A stretch of 62,697 nucleotides of DNA from Candidatus Zipacnadia bacterium (GCA_029820945.1 JALGUJ010000021.1:1-62697); one strand, 5' to 3'. Positions 42,735 through 52,857 are shown, numbered from the stretch's first letter. Numbers and translations: made by a program. The notes: generated by a model from the letters alone, not told the origin.

Positions 42735-44714
42735 ATGTCGCGACGCGCTCTGGCCGCCCTCGCCCTCCTCTCTGCCCTGGCGCTCGCGGCGGTGCCGTTG
42801 AGCGCCGCCGACCTGCCCGGGGACGTCGCCTTCCTGCGGCAGACGCAGATCCTCGCGCCGCACGCGGATCACGCGTTCGAGATCGACGGAACCGTCAGCG
42901 AAGCCGAGCGGGCGGCCTGTGCCGCCATCGATCAGTTCCTCAGCTTCGAGCCTGAGGCGACCGGCGTTGACGGCTCCACCGCGTGGCTGGCCCACACCGG
43001 CACGGAGCTCTACGTCGCCTTCTGCTTCGACCGCCCGCCCGGTGCGCCGCCGGTGGCATCGGCGAACGAGTTCGATGACATCGCGCTCTGGAAGCTGGAC
43101 GACGCCGCGGAGCTGATGCTCACCCCCGGCGGCACCACCCGGGACTTCATCGGTAACTCGGCCGGCGTCATGGGAGACTATGTCCACCGCCCCCAGAACT
43201 GGGACTTCTCCTCGGACGCGTGGAGCTTCGCCGCGCGCGCGACCGACAGTGGCTGGGAGGGCGAGTTCCTCATTCCCGCGGAGGTCATCGGCCTGGAGGC
43301 GCTGGGCCCGAAGATCGATGTGCAGTTCGATCTCATCAACAACGCCAAGAGCCTGTCGCTGAACCTGCTCTCGTACCGCGGCGGACACTGGCATGCCAAC
43401 ATGGAGTACTGGCCGCGGCTGCGCTTCGGCGCTCAGGGGCAGTCGTACCAGACCCAGCAGAGCGTGGGCGATCTGGGCGATGAGAAGATCGGCCTGCGCG
43501 CGAAGCTCACGAACCCCTCCGACGAGGCGCGGGAGGTCGAGGCATGGGCGGCCTTCTACCGCGCGCCCGACGACGAGGACATCTCGTGGTTCAGCGAGGT
43601 GGGCGGGCTCTATCAGACTGAGGGCATCGCGGTGCTGCCCGGTGCACCGGAGGAGGAGCTGATCCGCACACTGGCGGGCAACGCGCTGGGCCACTACGTG
43701 CAGGCGGGTGCGGTCGATGAGACGATGACGGTGCCGGCGGGCGGAAGCGCCGACGTCGATCTGTGGCGGCACTCGTTGACGGGGACCTATCTGGTGGCAC
43801 ATCTTCTGCGTGACGCCGCGACCGGCGCGGTGCTCTCGGGCGGCGTCTACCCCTTCAGCGTCGCGCCGCCGCTGAAGACCGACATCCACTACTACTACCT
43901 GACGGGCCGGCGGATCTACGCACTGACTCTGGTGCCATCCGACCCGGCGATCGACGCTCTGCGTTACCGGGTAACGCCCGCCGCGGGTGGTGGGCCGGTC
44001 GGCGAGGAGATCGCGGTCCACCTGCAGCCGGGCGCGCGCACGAAGACCCCGATCTCCTCGGCGGGCTGGCCCGCCGGCGACTATGTGCTTCAGGTTGAGG
44101 CCCTCGACGCGGGCGGCGGCGTGCTGCGAAGCAACGCCGTGTCATTCACGAAGCCGCCGACGCCCGACTGGTTCGGCTCCGACGCAGGCAGGCAGATCGA
44201 TGTCTCCTGGCCATGGACGCCGGTGGGGGCCGAGGACGGCGCGGTCGAGGTCTGGGGCCGGCGCATCGAGATCGTGCCCGGCGACGACGAGGTGCTGCTG
44301 CGCGTGCGGCTGATCGACACACCGACGGAGATCGCGAACCGGCGCACGCTCACCTTCGGTCTGCAGGCCTGGCCGGTCAAGCCATGGCCGGACGAGGAGA
44401 AGCATGTCACGAACTACCTGATCTCCGACCGGGCGAATGACGAGGACTGGAGCTTCGAGGAGCAGCTCCGGCGGGCGATGGCGCTGGGGATGGACCTCTA
44501 CGAGTGGTTCCACTGGAACTCCTTCACGACCGAGACAGGTGCGAAGCACCCGCCGGAGTATCCGATGCTTCCGCCGGGCGAGAAGCGCGCGACATTCATC
44601 TCCGGCTTCTCCGGCGAGCGCGGCGGGACAGTGAGTCCCGGCTGCCGGCTCGTGGATACTGAGGCAGGAGCGGGGATCGCGCTCTACACGCCGCCGGCGA
44701 CCGACAACGAGTAG
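42735..44714 (+). CDS. Exported CBM9-like/DUF6067-like protein, possibly ended early by an in-frame TAG
   Basis: A 659-aa protein. The ATG at 42735 has cggagg upstream and a signal peptide (ALAALALLSALALAAVPLSA). The N-terminal 220 residues look CBM9-like (FEIDGTVSEAERAACAA, LYVAFCFDRPPGAPP, WEGEFLIPAEVIGLE). Beta-sandwich repeats follow, and near 560 comes TLTFGLQAWPVKPWP, as in DUF6067-type glycosidase-like proteins, but the expected barrel is missing. After the TAG (44712-44714) the same frame stays open for 17 codons to a TAA at 44766-44768, just before the terminator. If that TAG were TGG the protein would end there. It probably binds or processes glycans. Confidence 0.65.
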   Translation: MSRRALAALALLSALALAAVPLSAADLPGDVAFLRQTQILAPHADHAFEIDGTVSEAERAACAAIDQFLSFEPEATGVDGSTAWLAHTGTELYVAFCFDRPPGAPPVASANEFDDIALWKLDDAAELMLTPGGTTRDFIGNSAGVMGDYVHRPQNWDFSSDAWSFAARATDSGWEGEFLIPAEVIGLEALGPKIDVQFDLINNAKSLSLNLLSYRGGHWHANMEYWPRLRFGAQGQSYQTQQSVGDLGDEKIGLRAKLTNPSDEAREVEAWAAFYRAPDDEDISWFSEVGGLYQTEGIAVLPGAPEEELIRTLAGNALGHYVQAGAVDETMTVPAGGSADVDLWRHSLTGTYLVAHLLRDAATGAVLSGGVYPFSVAPPLKTDIHYYYLTGRRIYALTLVPSDPAIDALRYRVTPAAGGGPVGEEIAVHLQPGARTKTPISSAGWPAGDYVLQVEALDAGGGVLRSNAVSFTKPPTPDWFGSDAGRQIDVSWPWTPVGAEDGAVEVWGRRIEIVPGDDEVLLRVRLIDTPTEIANRRTLTFGLQAWPVKPWPDEEKHVTNYLISDRANDEDWSFEEQLRRAMALGMDLYEWFHWNSFTTETGAKHPPEYPMLPPGEKRATFISGFSGERGGTVSPGCRLVDTEAGAGIALYTPPATDNE

Positions 44715-44772
44715 GTGGCGGTCCGCGCCGAGACCATCGTTCGTGAGGGGATCGCACAGATGACGTAACGAC

Positions 44773-44794
44773 GGGCCTGTCGGGCGACAGGCCC
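44773..44794 (+). terminator. Terminator hairpin
   Basis: GGGCCTGTC (44773-44781) pairs exactly with GACAGGCCC (44786-44794) over a 4-base loop. It is followed by a smaller hairpin GCGGC-AAG-GCCGC (44800-44812). It sits before the next start at 44842. Confidence 0.6.
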
Positions 44795-44841
44795 CTCCGG
44801 CGGCAAGGCCGCTTCGCCGTCGCCCAAGGGGAGGCATTACC

Positions 44842-47800
44842 ATGGTTGGCCTCGGGGCCGTCGCGTGTGCCCTGACGCTCGTTACTCCGTGCCTCGCGCA
44901 GATGGAGTACCCGCTCATCGGCGAGCCGGTCGCGATCTCCGAGGGTGAGGTCCTCGTCACGCCGGCGGAGGACTGGTTTGCGGGCGTCGATGTGCCTGAC
45001 GTGGCCGAGGACGAGCGCATCGTGCTGCACATGCGCGCGCGGCTGGACGGCCCCGGCCCCGGCGGCTGCAACTGGGTGCTGCAGGTGCTGCTCGACGACC
45101 TCACCCTCGGGGAGTCGGTCAGCTCGCCCCGCCTGCTCAACAAGCCACCGGACTTCGACCTGCTCGGCAGCGACTACCACTTCGACTGGTACTCGCGCAA
45201 CCATCAGGCCTGGATGACGATGTTCTCCGACTCCTTCGAGCGCGATATGACCGACGCCGAGGATGACCACGGCCTCCTGTGGGAGATCACGCCGCTCGTC
45301 GAGCCCGGCGAGCCCGCCAGGCTGCGACTGGTGTACGCGCAGAAGGTGCTGCCGAGCGTGCTCAACCGCCCCGCGCCTCTGATCGTGGATGAGATCTGGC
45401 TGGGCGTGATGAGGGCCGAGGATGTGGCGCGGATGCGCGCGGAGGCCGTCGCGGGCGGCGCGCCGCGACAGGACGTGCCGATCGAGGCGGAACTGCTGCC
45501 TGATGCGCCTGAGGGCGAGCGGCCCTACGAGATCGAGTGGGCGGGGCGCGAGGAGTCGCCGCCCGCGCAGGTGAGCTTCGAGGACCTGGCGGGCTGGACG
45601 GCGTCGCTCCGGGGCCGGGCGGAGGTGTCGCTGGCGGCCGCGCGGGAGCATGGCGTCTGGCGCGACCAGGTCCTGCAGGTGGCGATGCAGGGCGAGGCCA
45701 CGAACGCGACGCTGGAGATCCGCCCGCCGGAGCCGATCCCGATCGAGGGCGAATGGGACGCGATCGACCTGTGGGCGAAGACGAATCTGGCGGGCGGCCT
45801 GCATCCGACGCGGCCGGTGCTCCCGGTGGTGGTGGTCGAGGATGCGCGCGGGGTCGAGCATGAGATCGAGCTGAGCCGGCTCATGGGGCGCTACTGGTAC
45901 GTTTCGCACGCGGCGCTGAGCGAGCAGCAGGTGGAGCGGATCGCGTATCCCGCGAAGTTCGCGGCGCTGCTGCTGGATCGCGTGAACCAGCCTGATGCGG
46001 CGACGGTGCTGCTGGAGTCGATCGCCTTCTACCGCGAGCAGCGCGAGCCCCACGCGCAGAGCCCGCGCCCCGCCCAGCCGACCTTCCCGACGGGCGAGGA
46101 CGCGATGCTGCCTACGCCGCCTGAAGGGGCGGTCGGCGAAGCGCGGCCGGACCGGATACAGGAGTTCCTGTGCCGGACCGATGAGTGGGTGGAATTCTGG
46201 TTCCCCCCCACGGCGACGGACCGGGATCCGTTCAGCGTGCCGATGAAGTTCGACCGAGGCGATCCGCCGGAAGAAGCCATGCTGGACCCCCTGCACGGCG
46301 CAGGCATCCTCTTCGACACGCCTGCAGGCCCCGTCTTGACAGATAGCGGCAACACCGAGCTGATCGAGGAGACCACCGAGGGGGAGACACTCAAGACCCG
46401 TTGGCGGTTCTCGGCGGAGGGCGTCGAGGCCGAGTTCGCCGTGGACTACCGCATCCGCGGCGCGACGCTGGTCCTCGACGTGCGCTGTCCCGGCGGCGCG
46501 GCGATGGGCACTCGCTTCGGCACGGTGATGGCACACGACGGCGCTGCGCTGCAGACCACCGAAGTCCCCTACCTGCAGATGGGCACGCCGCCGGGGCCGC
46601 TGGTTGCCTACAACGATCACGTCTTCGTCAGCGCGCTCTACGACTGGCCCAACTGCGACTTCTCGATCAGCCTCGTGAACCCGGACCCGACCGTGGAGGA
46701 TGGCGTGTCGATCAACGAGGGGTCGGTGTACACGCCGCTGACCGACGGCAGGCGCCGCGACCTCCATGACCGGATCATCGTGACGGTCGCGCCCGAGTTC
46801 GAGCAGGTGCTGCCGAACGTCCCCAACCCGCGCGCGAAGAACCTCGAGGCCGCCGCGGAGCAGATGTACGTCATGAACTCCGGTCCGTCGCCGATCATGT
46901 GGCGGACCATGAAGCGCTACGGGATCGAGCACGTCATCGCCATGCACTTCGCGGGCGTCTGGTGGCGGCGCGCGGGCGAGGGCTTCTCGATGCGCCACCG
47001 CCCGCGACCGGAGATGACCATCGAGGAGCTTGCGGCCTACCGCGAGGAGGTGCGCGCCCTCGGCTACGACTTCGGCGTGCTGCTGGAGTACCGCGACTTC
47101 TTCCCGCTCAACGAGTGGTGGGATCGGAACCTGCTCTCGCTCACCCCGGAGGGCCAGTGGGCGCCCTCGTGGTCGGGGCACTACGCCACCAAGCCGAGCG
47201 CGATGGCGATGCTGGCGGCGCGCAATGCGGCGCTGATCGAGGCGCGCTACCCGCTCGACGCGGTGTACATGGACACGCACACGAACCAGGCGCTGACCGC
47301 GCGGGATTACGAGGCCGGCGTCCCCGGCGCCGGCAGCGGCCCGGCGCAGGCCCAGTTCAACGGCGAGTGCATCCTGGCCTGCCGCGACGCCCATGGCGCG
47401 ATCATCTGCTCGGAGGGCATCTACCGCTGGCTCTACGCCGGGCTCTCGGACATGGACTACGGGACCTGGCCGATCCGCAGCGTTCTGCCCGCTGAACGCG
47501 AGATCCTGCCCGACTTCGATCTGCTCAAGATCCACCCCAAGAACATCGGCACCGGGATGGGCTACAACCCGCGACCGTTCGTTGGCCAGGACAACATGGC
47601 ACCGTTCTACTCGGACCCTGGGGAGCGTCTCGCGCCGCCCGCGTACTACCAGTACCTCGCGGCCACCATCGCCCACGGGCACAGCCCGATTCTCGGCTAC
47701 TCCTACTTCCCGCCCATGCACCGGATGATCCACTACTACGCGATGCTGCAGGGCCCGGCGAAGGAGTGGCTGACCGACACCGTCGCGCGCATCGAGCGCC

Positions 47801-48366
47801 ACGACGGCCGGCGCTTCGTCTCCACCGGCGAGGCCATCCGCCGCGATCTGCTGGGCATCGGACGCATCCGCATCACCTACTCGCGCGGCATGGTGGTGTG
47901 CGTCAACTACCATCACGACGAGCCGTGGCAGGTCGAGATCGCGGGCCGCGGCTACCTCCTGCCGCCGATGGGCTGGGCGGCGGTGAAGGGCGACGAGATC
48001 GAGAGCTTCAGCGCCCTGATCGACGGGCGGCGCGTGGACTACTGCCGCTGCCCCGAGTACACGTACCTCTGCTCGCCCGAGGGCGAGAGCAGGCACGGCG
48101 GCATCACCGTCGATGGGGCCGCTTACGTCCTGCGCGAGGGCGAAGGGCTCCGCGTGATTCCGTGCGGGCGGCTCGGCAGGTGGCAGTCGGGGCTGGGACG
48201 GTTCGGCTACGACCGCGAGGTCATCGAGATCCCGGAGGATCGGGGCACGCCGACGTTGCGCATCGACCTGCGCGAGGTCGCGCCGAACCTGGCGGGCGCC
48301 ACCGAGGGCGGGGTGCTCGGCGTCGAAGCGGACGCCCAGACGGTGGAGCACGTGATCGGGCCGTGA
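44842..48366 (+). CDS. 1174-aa exported protein with a glycosidase-like barrel
   Basis: The ATG at 44842 follows ggggagg, with a short signal peptide (VGLGAVACALTLVTPCLA). Residues of about 20-370 are accessory sandwiches. Residues of about 650-960 read like the TIM barrel of alpha-galactosidase-type enzymes (YGIEHVIAMHFAGVWWRR, YDFGVLLEYRDFFPLNEWWD, LDAVYMDTHTNQALT, AIICSEGIYRWLYAG). The Asp of VYMDTH and the Glu of CSEG are candidate catalytic residues. The C-terminus is a sandwich. I cannot name the CAZy family. The broken gene at 263-1182 is a relative of its N-terminal third. Confidence 0.65.
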   Translation: MVGLGAVACALTLVTPCLAQMEYPLIGEPVAISEGEVLVTPAEDWFAGVDVPDVAEDERIVLHMRARLDGPGPGGCNWVLQVLLDDLTLGESVSSPRLLNKPPDFDLLGSDYHFDWYSRNHQAWMTMFSDSFERDMTDAEDDHGLLWEITPLVEPGEPARLRLVYAQKVLPSVLNRPAPLIVDEIWLGVMRAEDVARMRAEAVAGGAPRQDVPIEAELLPDAPEGERPYEIEWAGREESPPAQVSFEDLAGWTASLRGRAEVSLAAAREHGVWRDQVLQVAMQGEATNATLEIRPPEPIPIEGEWDAIDLWAKTNLAGGLHPTRPVLPVVVVEDARGVEHEIELSRLMGRYWYVSHAALSEQQVERIAYPAKFAALLLDRVNQPDAATVLLESIAFYREQREPHAQSPRPAQPTFPTGEDAMLPTPPEGAVGEARPDRIQEFLCRTDEWVEFWFPPTATDRDPFSVPMKFDRGDPPEEAMLDPLHGAGILFDTPAGPVLTDSGNTELIEETTEGETLKTRWRFSAEGVEAEFAVDYRIRGATLVLDVRCPGGAAMGTRFGTVMAHDGAALQTTEVPYLQMGTPPGPLVAYNDHVFVSALYDWPNCDFSISLVNPDPTVEDGVSINEGSVYTPLTDGRRRDLHDRIIVTVAPEFEQVLPNVPNPRAKNLEAAAEQMYVMNSGPSPIMWRTMKRYGIEHVIAMHFAGVWWRRAGEGFSMRHRPRPEMTIEELAAYREEVRALGYDFGVLLEYRDFFPLNEWWDRNLLSLTPEGQWAPSWSGHYATKPSAMAMLAARNAALIEARYPLDAVYMDTHTNQALTARDYEAGVPGAGSGPAQAQFNGECILACRDAHGAIICSEGIYRWLYAGLSDMDYGTWPIRSVLPAEREILPDFDLLKIHPKNIGTGMGYNPRPFVGQDNMAPFYSDPGERLAPPAYYQYLAATIAHGHSPILGYSYFPPMHRMIHYYAMLQGPAKEWLTDTVARIERHDGRRFVSTGEAIRRDLLGIGRIRITYSRGMVVCVNYHHDEPWQVEIAGRGYLLPPMGWAAVKGDEIESFSALIDGRRVDYCRCPEYTYLCSPEGESRHGGITVDGAAYVLREGEGLRVIPCGRLGRWQSGLGRFGYDREVIEIPEDRGTPTLRIDLREVAPNLAGATEGGVLGVEADAQTVEHVIGP

Positions 48367-48416
48367 GGCGCCTTCCGCCCCATGGCCGGAAGACACAGAT
48401 GTGAGGAATGATTGCG

Positions 48417-51284
48417 ATGGACCATCCGTTCGCCGACGCACAGTGGATCTGGATCGACGGCGAGCCCTCGCCGCCGAACTACTACCTCGTGGCGCGCAGG
48501 ACTTTCGCGCTCGATGAGGCGCCCGGGCGGGCTACGCTGCACATATCCGCCGACAGCCGCTATGTGCTCTTCGTCAACGGCCGGCGTGTGGGTCGGGGGC
48601 CGAACCGCTGCTGGCCCTTCGACCAGCAGTACGACAGCCACGACGTGGCACGCCATCTTCGCCCCGGGCAGAACGTCATCGCGGTGCTCGTGCACCACAT
48701 CGGGGTCTCGACCTACCAGTACATGCCCGGCCGCGGCGGGCTCATCGTGCGGCTCGAGGCGGACGGGCGGGAGGTGCTGGTCAGCGACGCGTCGTGGCGC
48801 GTGGCGCCGCATCCGGGCTGGCGGCGGAGCGTGCCGCGAGCGGCCATGCAGATGGGCTGGGCGGAGCAGTTCGATGCGCGTGATGACCTGCGCGACGAGG
48901 ATGGGCCGCCCTGGATGGCTCCCGGCTATGACGACGGGGCCTGGGAGGGCGCGGTCGAGATCGGGCCGGCCGGGACCGAGCCGTGGACCGGCATGTCGCC
49001 GCGCGAGATCCCCTTCCTGACTGAGGAGCCGGTCTACCCGGCGCGCTTCGTCTCGGCGCGGACGGTGCAGCCGCCGCGGCACACCATCGACATCCGCTTC
49101 CACAACTACCTGCCGGAGGGGGAGCCGGCGGACCGCGTGGTGGCGATCGTCGCCACCGTGATCCACGCGCCCGAGGCCTGCACCGCAAGGCTGCTGCCCT
49201 ACGGCCGCCTGGGCATCCGCAACGCCCACCTCAACGGCGAGCCCGTGGGCGTGGCCGAACGCTTCGCGCCCATCGAGATCGAGCTGCGCGAGGGCGCGAA
49301 CCTGCTGGTGATTGACTCCGGCACCACCCGCACCTACGCCGCCCTGGAGTTCGCGATCGACAGCGAGGCGGAGTTGGAGCTTGCCTGCCCGCTTGGCGGC
49401 GGAGCTTCCTTCGCGGTCAGCGTCTTCGATCCGAGCGGCGCGGTGGACGTGGAGGCGCGTGTGGAGGCCGCGCTCGCCTGCGAGGACGCCGAGGCGCTGG
49501 CGTCCCTCCAGCCGGACTTCCGGCCGATGTCGCCCGAGCACGTGGCGACGGTGCATAACGGGATGCTGACGCAGTTCGCCCGCGACGTGCCCGGCAGGCC
49601 GCGCATCGACGATCCGCAGGCGCTCTGCGCCGCGAACGCCCAGGTCACGACTGTGCACCCCAACGAGGCCGGCGACACCGAGCTGCTCATCGACTTCGGC
49701 AGGGAGGTCTCGGGACTGGTGGAGTTCGAGGTCGAGGCGCCCGAGGGCGCGGTGCTGGACCTCTACGGCTTCGAGGCCTTCCGGGACGGTCGGCCGCAGT
49801 GGACACGCATCGATGCGGGCCTGCGCTACGTCGCGCGGGAGGGATGGCAGCGCTTCCAGAGCCCGCACCGGCGCGGCCTGCGCTACATGTTTCTGACCGT
49901 GCGCGGGCTGACCGCGCCGCTGCAGATCCGAGAGCTTCGGGTGCTCTTCCACTCAATGCCTACGCCGGCGCGGGGGGCGTTCCGGTGCTCGGACGCGCTG
50001 CTCAACCGCATCTGGGAGCTGTGCGCGCACACCACGCGCTGCTGCATGGAGGACACCTTCGTGGACTGCCCGCTCTACGAGCAGGCGCTGTGGGTGGGCG
50101 ACGCACGCAACGAGGCGCTGATCAGCTATGCCGCCTTCGGGACCTACGAGTTCACGAAGCGTAACTGGCGACTGGCCGCGCAGTCGATGTTCCGCTCCCC
50201 GGTGCCCGAGAGCCGCGTGCCGTCCGGCGACCCGGGCATCCTGACCGCCTGGGCCGAGCTGTGGGTGCTGGCCTGTCAGGAGCAGTATCTCTACGACGCC
50301 GACCTCGACTTCCAGCGTGAGATCTACCCGGCGGTCGCCCGGACGCTGCGCAATTTCCTGGGGATGCGCAACGCCGAGGGCCTGCTGGAGATCGAGGCCT
50401 GGAACATGATCGACTGGGCGCCGATGGACACGCCGTGGGAGGGCGTGGTCGCGCACAACAACGCGTGGCTGGTCGAGGCGCTGCGGCGCGGCGCCCGGGT
50501 GGCCGAGCTGCTGGGCGAGGACGCGGACGCCGGCGCCTTCCTGCGCGCCGCGGACGAGCTGATCGAGGCCATCAACGCCCACCTCTGGGACGAGGACGCG
50601 CAGGCGTACATCGACTCGATCCACGCCGACGGCACGCGCTCCGAGGTCCTCAGCCAGCAGACGCAGACGGTCTGCTACCTCTGCCGGGTGGTGCCGGAGG
50701 AGCGCCTCGCAGCGGTCAAGCGGCACGTCCACGATCCGCCCGAGGGCTTCGTGCGGATGGGCAGCCCGTTCTTCGCGTTCTTCTCCTTCGAGGCGCTGGC
50801 GAAGCTCGGCCTCGACCGGATGATGCTGGGCTGGACGCGCGAGCGGTGGGGGCGGATGCTGCGGGAGGGCGCGACCACGGCGTGGGAGAAGTTCGAGGAG
50901 ACGCGCAGCCACTGCCACGCCTGGTCGGCGGGGCCGCTGTACTTCCTGGGGGCGTACCAGCTCGGCGTGGAACCGGCGCTTCCCGGCTTCGAGCGCACCA
51001 CCATCGCGCCCATCCCGCTCGATCTCGACTGGGTCGAGGGGCGCATGCCCACGCCGCACGGGGAGATCCAGGTCGCCTGGGAGCGCGATGAGGACAGCTT
51101 CGTGATCGACGTGGCCCTGCCCGAGGGCGTGCGAGCGGACGTGATCCTGCCCTGTGAGACCGAGGAGTTCGCGGAGCCCGAGGTTACGGGCGAGGGCGCG
51201 ATCGAGGCCGTGCGCGCGGCCGGGCTGTGGAAGGTCCGGCTGGGCGACGGCGCGAAGGTGGCGATGGTGGCGAGGCGGGGCTAA
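48417..51284 (+). CDS. Alpha-L-rhamnosidase-like protein (GH78 type)
   Basis: A 955-aa protein. The ATG at 48417 fits the gagga site better than 48408. There is no signal peptide, so it is probably cytoplasmic. The N-terminal sandwiches start ADAQWIWIDGEPSPPNYYLV and FVNGRRVGRGP, the usual GH78 carbohydrate-binding opening. An (alpha/alpha)6 barrel spans about 525-860 with CMEDTFVDCPLYEQALWVGD, matching the GH78 signature where the acid region DCP.YE..LWxGD lies, then WNMIDWAP and TTAWEKFEETRSHCHAWSAG with the second catalytic Glu. A C-terminal sandwich closes it. It releases L-rhamnose, the substrate of the isomerase at 32262. Nothing else in the window duplicates it. Confidence 0.85.
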   Translation: MDHPFADAQWIWIDGEPSPPNYYLVARRTFALDEAPGRATLHISADSRYVLFVNGRRVGRGPNRCWPFDQQYDSHDVARHLRPGQNVIAVLVHHIGVSTYQYMPGRGGLIVRLEADGREVLVSDASWRVAPHPGWRRSVPRAAMQMGWAEQFDARDDLRDEDGPPWMAPGYDDGAWEGAVEIGPAGTEPWTGMSPREIPFLTEEPVYPARFVSARTVQPPRHTIDIRFHNYLPEGEPADRVVAIVATVIHAPEACTARLLPYGRLGIRNAHLNGEPVGVAERFAPIEIELREGANLLVIDSGTTRTYAALEFAIDSEAELELACPLGGGASFAVSVFDPSGAVDVEARVEAALACEDAEALASLQPDFRPMSPEHVATVHNGMLTQFARDVPGRPRIDDPQALCAANAQVTTVHPNEAGDTELLIDFGREVSGLVEFEVEAPEGAVLDLYGFEAFRDGRPQWTRIDAGLRYVAREGWQRFQSPHRRGLRYMFLTVRGLTAPLQIRELRVLFHSMPTPARGAFRCSDALLNRIWELCAHTTRCCMEDTFVDCPLYEQALWVGDARNEALISYAAFGTYEFTKRNWRLAAQSMFRSPVPESRVPSGDPGILTAWAELWVLACQEQYLYDADLDFQREIYPAVARTLRNFLGMRNAEGLLEIEAWNMIDWAPMDTPWEGVVAHNNAWLVEALRRGARVAELLGEDADAGAFLRAADELIEAINAHLWDEDAQAYIDSIHADGTRSEVLSQQTQTVCYLCRVVPEERLAAVKRHVHDPPEGFVRMGSPFFAFFSFEALAKLGLDRMMLGWTRERWGRMLREGATTAWEKFEETRSHCHAWSAGPLYFLGAYQLGVEPALPGFERTTIAPIPLDLDWVEGRMPTPHGEIQVAWERDEDSFVIDVALPEGVRADVILPCETEEFAEPEVTGEGAIEAVRAAGLWKVRLGDGAKVAMVARRG

Positions 51285-51347
51285 GGCGCCGGGCCCTGTG
51301 CACGCGGACGCGCGTGGACTGGCGAGTGGAGGGCCGGCAGAGGCTCT

Positions 51348-51369
51348 GTCCAGGCGGGGGCGCCTGGAC
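51348..51369 (+). terminator. GC hairpin between the rhamnosidase and the next gene
   Basis: GTCCAGGCG (51348-51356) pairs exactly with CGCCTGGAC (51361-51369) over a GGGG loop, 63 bases after the rhamnosidase stop and just before the next ribosome site. It may terminate or attenuate. Confidence 0.5.
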
Positions 51370-51403
51370 TCCGAAGTCGTGGGCCAACGGAGGGCAATCC
51401 ACC

Positions 51404-52774
51404 ATGACCGACCACGCCAACATCAATGGCGTCTTCCCGCATCTGCACGTGACCGCGGACATCGTCCCGAGACGGACTGAGGCCGGCATCGGCGCGCTGA
51501 TGCCCTGGGCCGACCGCCTGTGGATGATCACCTACCCGTCGAACCCCAACAGCGGATCGGGGACGGGGCTGTATGAGGTGCTGCCGGACCTGACCATGAA
51601 CAGGCGCCCCGAGAGCGTGGTGGGGGTCTACGCGAACCGCCTGGTGCACTCCGCGACCGACCAGATGATCATCGGGCCGCACATCGTCGATCCGGATGGC
51701 GACGTGCGCACCATCGACGCCCTCGTGCCGCACCGCCTCACCGCCACCATGGACCACCTCTACGACCCGAAGCGGATGGTCTACTTCCTGACCATGGAGG
51801 GCCTCCTCTTCGAGTGCGATGTCGAGACGCTGGCGTGCGAGCGGCTCTGGGACCTGAAGGGCGAGCTGGCGCTGCCGGAGGGCATGTGGCCGCACTTCAA
51901 GGGCGCGCACACCGCGATGGGCCGCGTGGTGGTGTGCAACAACTCGTACGATGAGCGCGACTACCTGGGGAAGCAGCGGGCCGGCCGCCTGGCGGAGTGG
52001 GACGGCGAGATGTGGCGCACCATCGAGGAGAAGCCCTTCATGGAGGCCGCCGGCCGGCGCAACCTGGGGCAGGCGATCTTCGCCACCGGCTGGGACGAGG
52101 CGTCCGCTATCCTCAAGGTGCTCATCGAGGGCACGTGGCTGACCTACCGCCTCCCCAAGGCCAGCCAGTGCTACGACCACGGCTGGCTGACGGAGTGGAC
52201 GCGCATCCGGGAGGTGGAGACGGAGCGCTTCCTGATGGACTGCCACGGCATGTTCTACGAGCTGCCCGCCCAGGTCTACGGCGGCGACATCCTCCCCGTC
52301 AAGCCGATCTGCCAGCACCTGCGCATCATCCCCGACTTCTGCACCTGGATGGGGCTGCTGGTGCTCGCGGGCAACCAGGGCACGCCCAGCTCCGACAGCA
52401 ACCCGCTGGGTGGCCAGCCGCAGGCGAATCTGTGGCTGGGCAAGACCGACGACCTCTGGGGCTTCGGCAGGCCCGCGGGGTGGGGCGGGCCGTGGCGGCG
52501 CACGCCGGTCGAGGCGGGCGAGCCGTCCGATCCGTTCCTGCTCACGGGCTTCGGCCGCACCTGCCTGCACCTGGCGCAGGTCTCCGACGGGCCGGTGGAG
52601 TTCACGGTGGAGGTGGACTTCCTCGGGGACGGCACCTTCGGCGCGGCGGAGACCATCACCGTGGGCTCGGGCGAGCACCGCACGCACGTGTTCGCGGAGG
52701 GCTTCTCGGCGCACTGGGTTCGGGTGGTCACCGATCGCGATTGCACCGCGACGGCGCAGTTCGTCTACACATGA
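51404..52774 (+). CDS. Protein of unknown function, beta-propeller-like
   Basis: A 456-aa protein starting ATG at 51404 behind ggaggg, with no signal peptide. Repeating segments with Trp and Asp in loops (LWMITYPSNPNSGSG, MVYFLTMEGLLFECDVETL, RLAEWDGEMWRTIEEKP, NLWLGKTDDLWGFGRP) suggest a propeller of several blades. The last 80 residues form a sandwich (PVEFTVEVDFLGDGTFG, HRTHVFAEGFSAHWVRV). No catalytic motif is recognised. It lies between the rhamnosidase and the DUF4838 pair and is probably expressed with them. It could be a sugar-binding protein or a lyase-type propeller; I cannot decide. Confidence 0.65.
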   Translation: MTDHANINGVFPHLHVTADIVPRRTEAGIGALMPWADRLWMITYPSNPNSGSGTGLYEVLPDLTMNRRPESVVGVYANRLVHSATDQMIIGPHIVDPDGDVRTIDALVPHRLTATMDHLYDPKRMVYFLTMEGLLFECDVETLACERLWDLKGELALPEGMWPHFKGAHTAMGRVVVCNNSYDERDYLGKQRAGRLAEWDGEMWRTIEEKPFMEAAGRRNLGQAIFATGWDEASAILKVLIEGTWLTYRLPKASQCYDHGWLTEWTRIREVETERFLMDCHGMFYELPAQVYGGDILPVKPICQHLRIIPDFCTWMGLLVLAGNQGTPSSDSNPLGGQPQANLWLGKTDDLWGFGRPAGWGGPWRRTPVEAGEPSDPFLLTGFGRTCLHLAQVSDGPVEFTVEVDFLGDGTFGAAETITVGSGEHRTHVFAEGFSAHWVRVVTDRDCTATAQFVYT

Positions 52775-52833
52775 GTGTCGGCCGCAAGTCACAGGTCACG
52801 GCGTACGAGCTCACGAGCCGCCGCGGCACGGGC

Positions 52834-52857
52834 CGGGCGGGCAGGGAGCCCCGCCCG
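52834..52857 (+). terminator. GC hairpin before the DUF4838 pair
   Basis: CGGGCGGG (52834-52841) pairs with CCCGCCCG (52850-52857) over an 8-base loop, 60 bases after the preceding stop. Confidence 0.5.
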
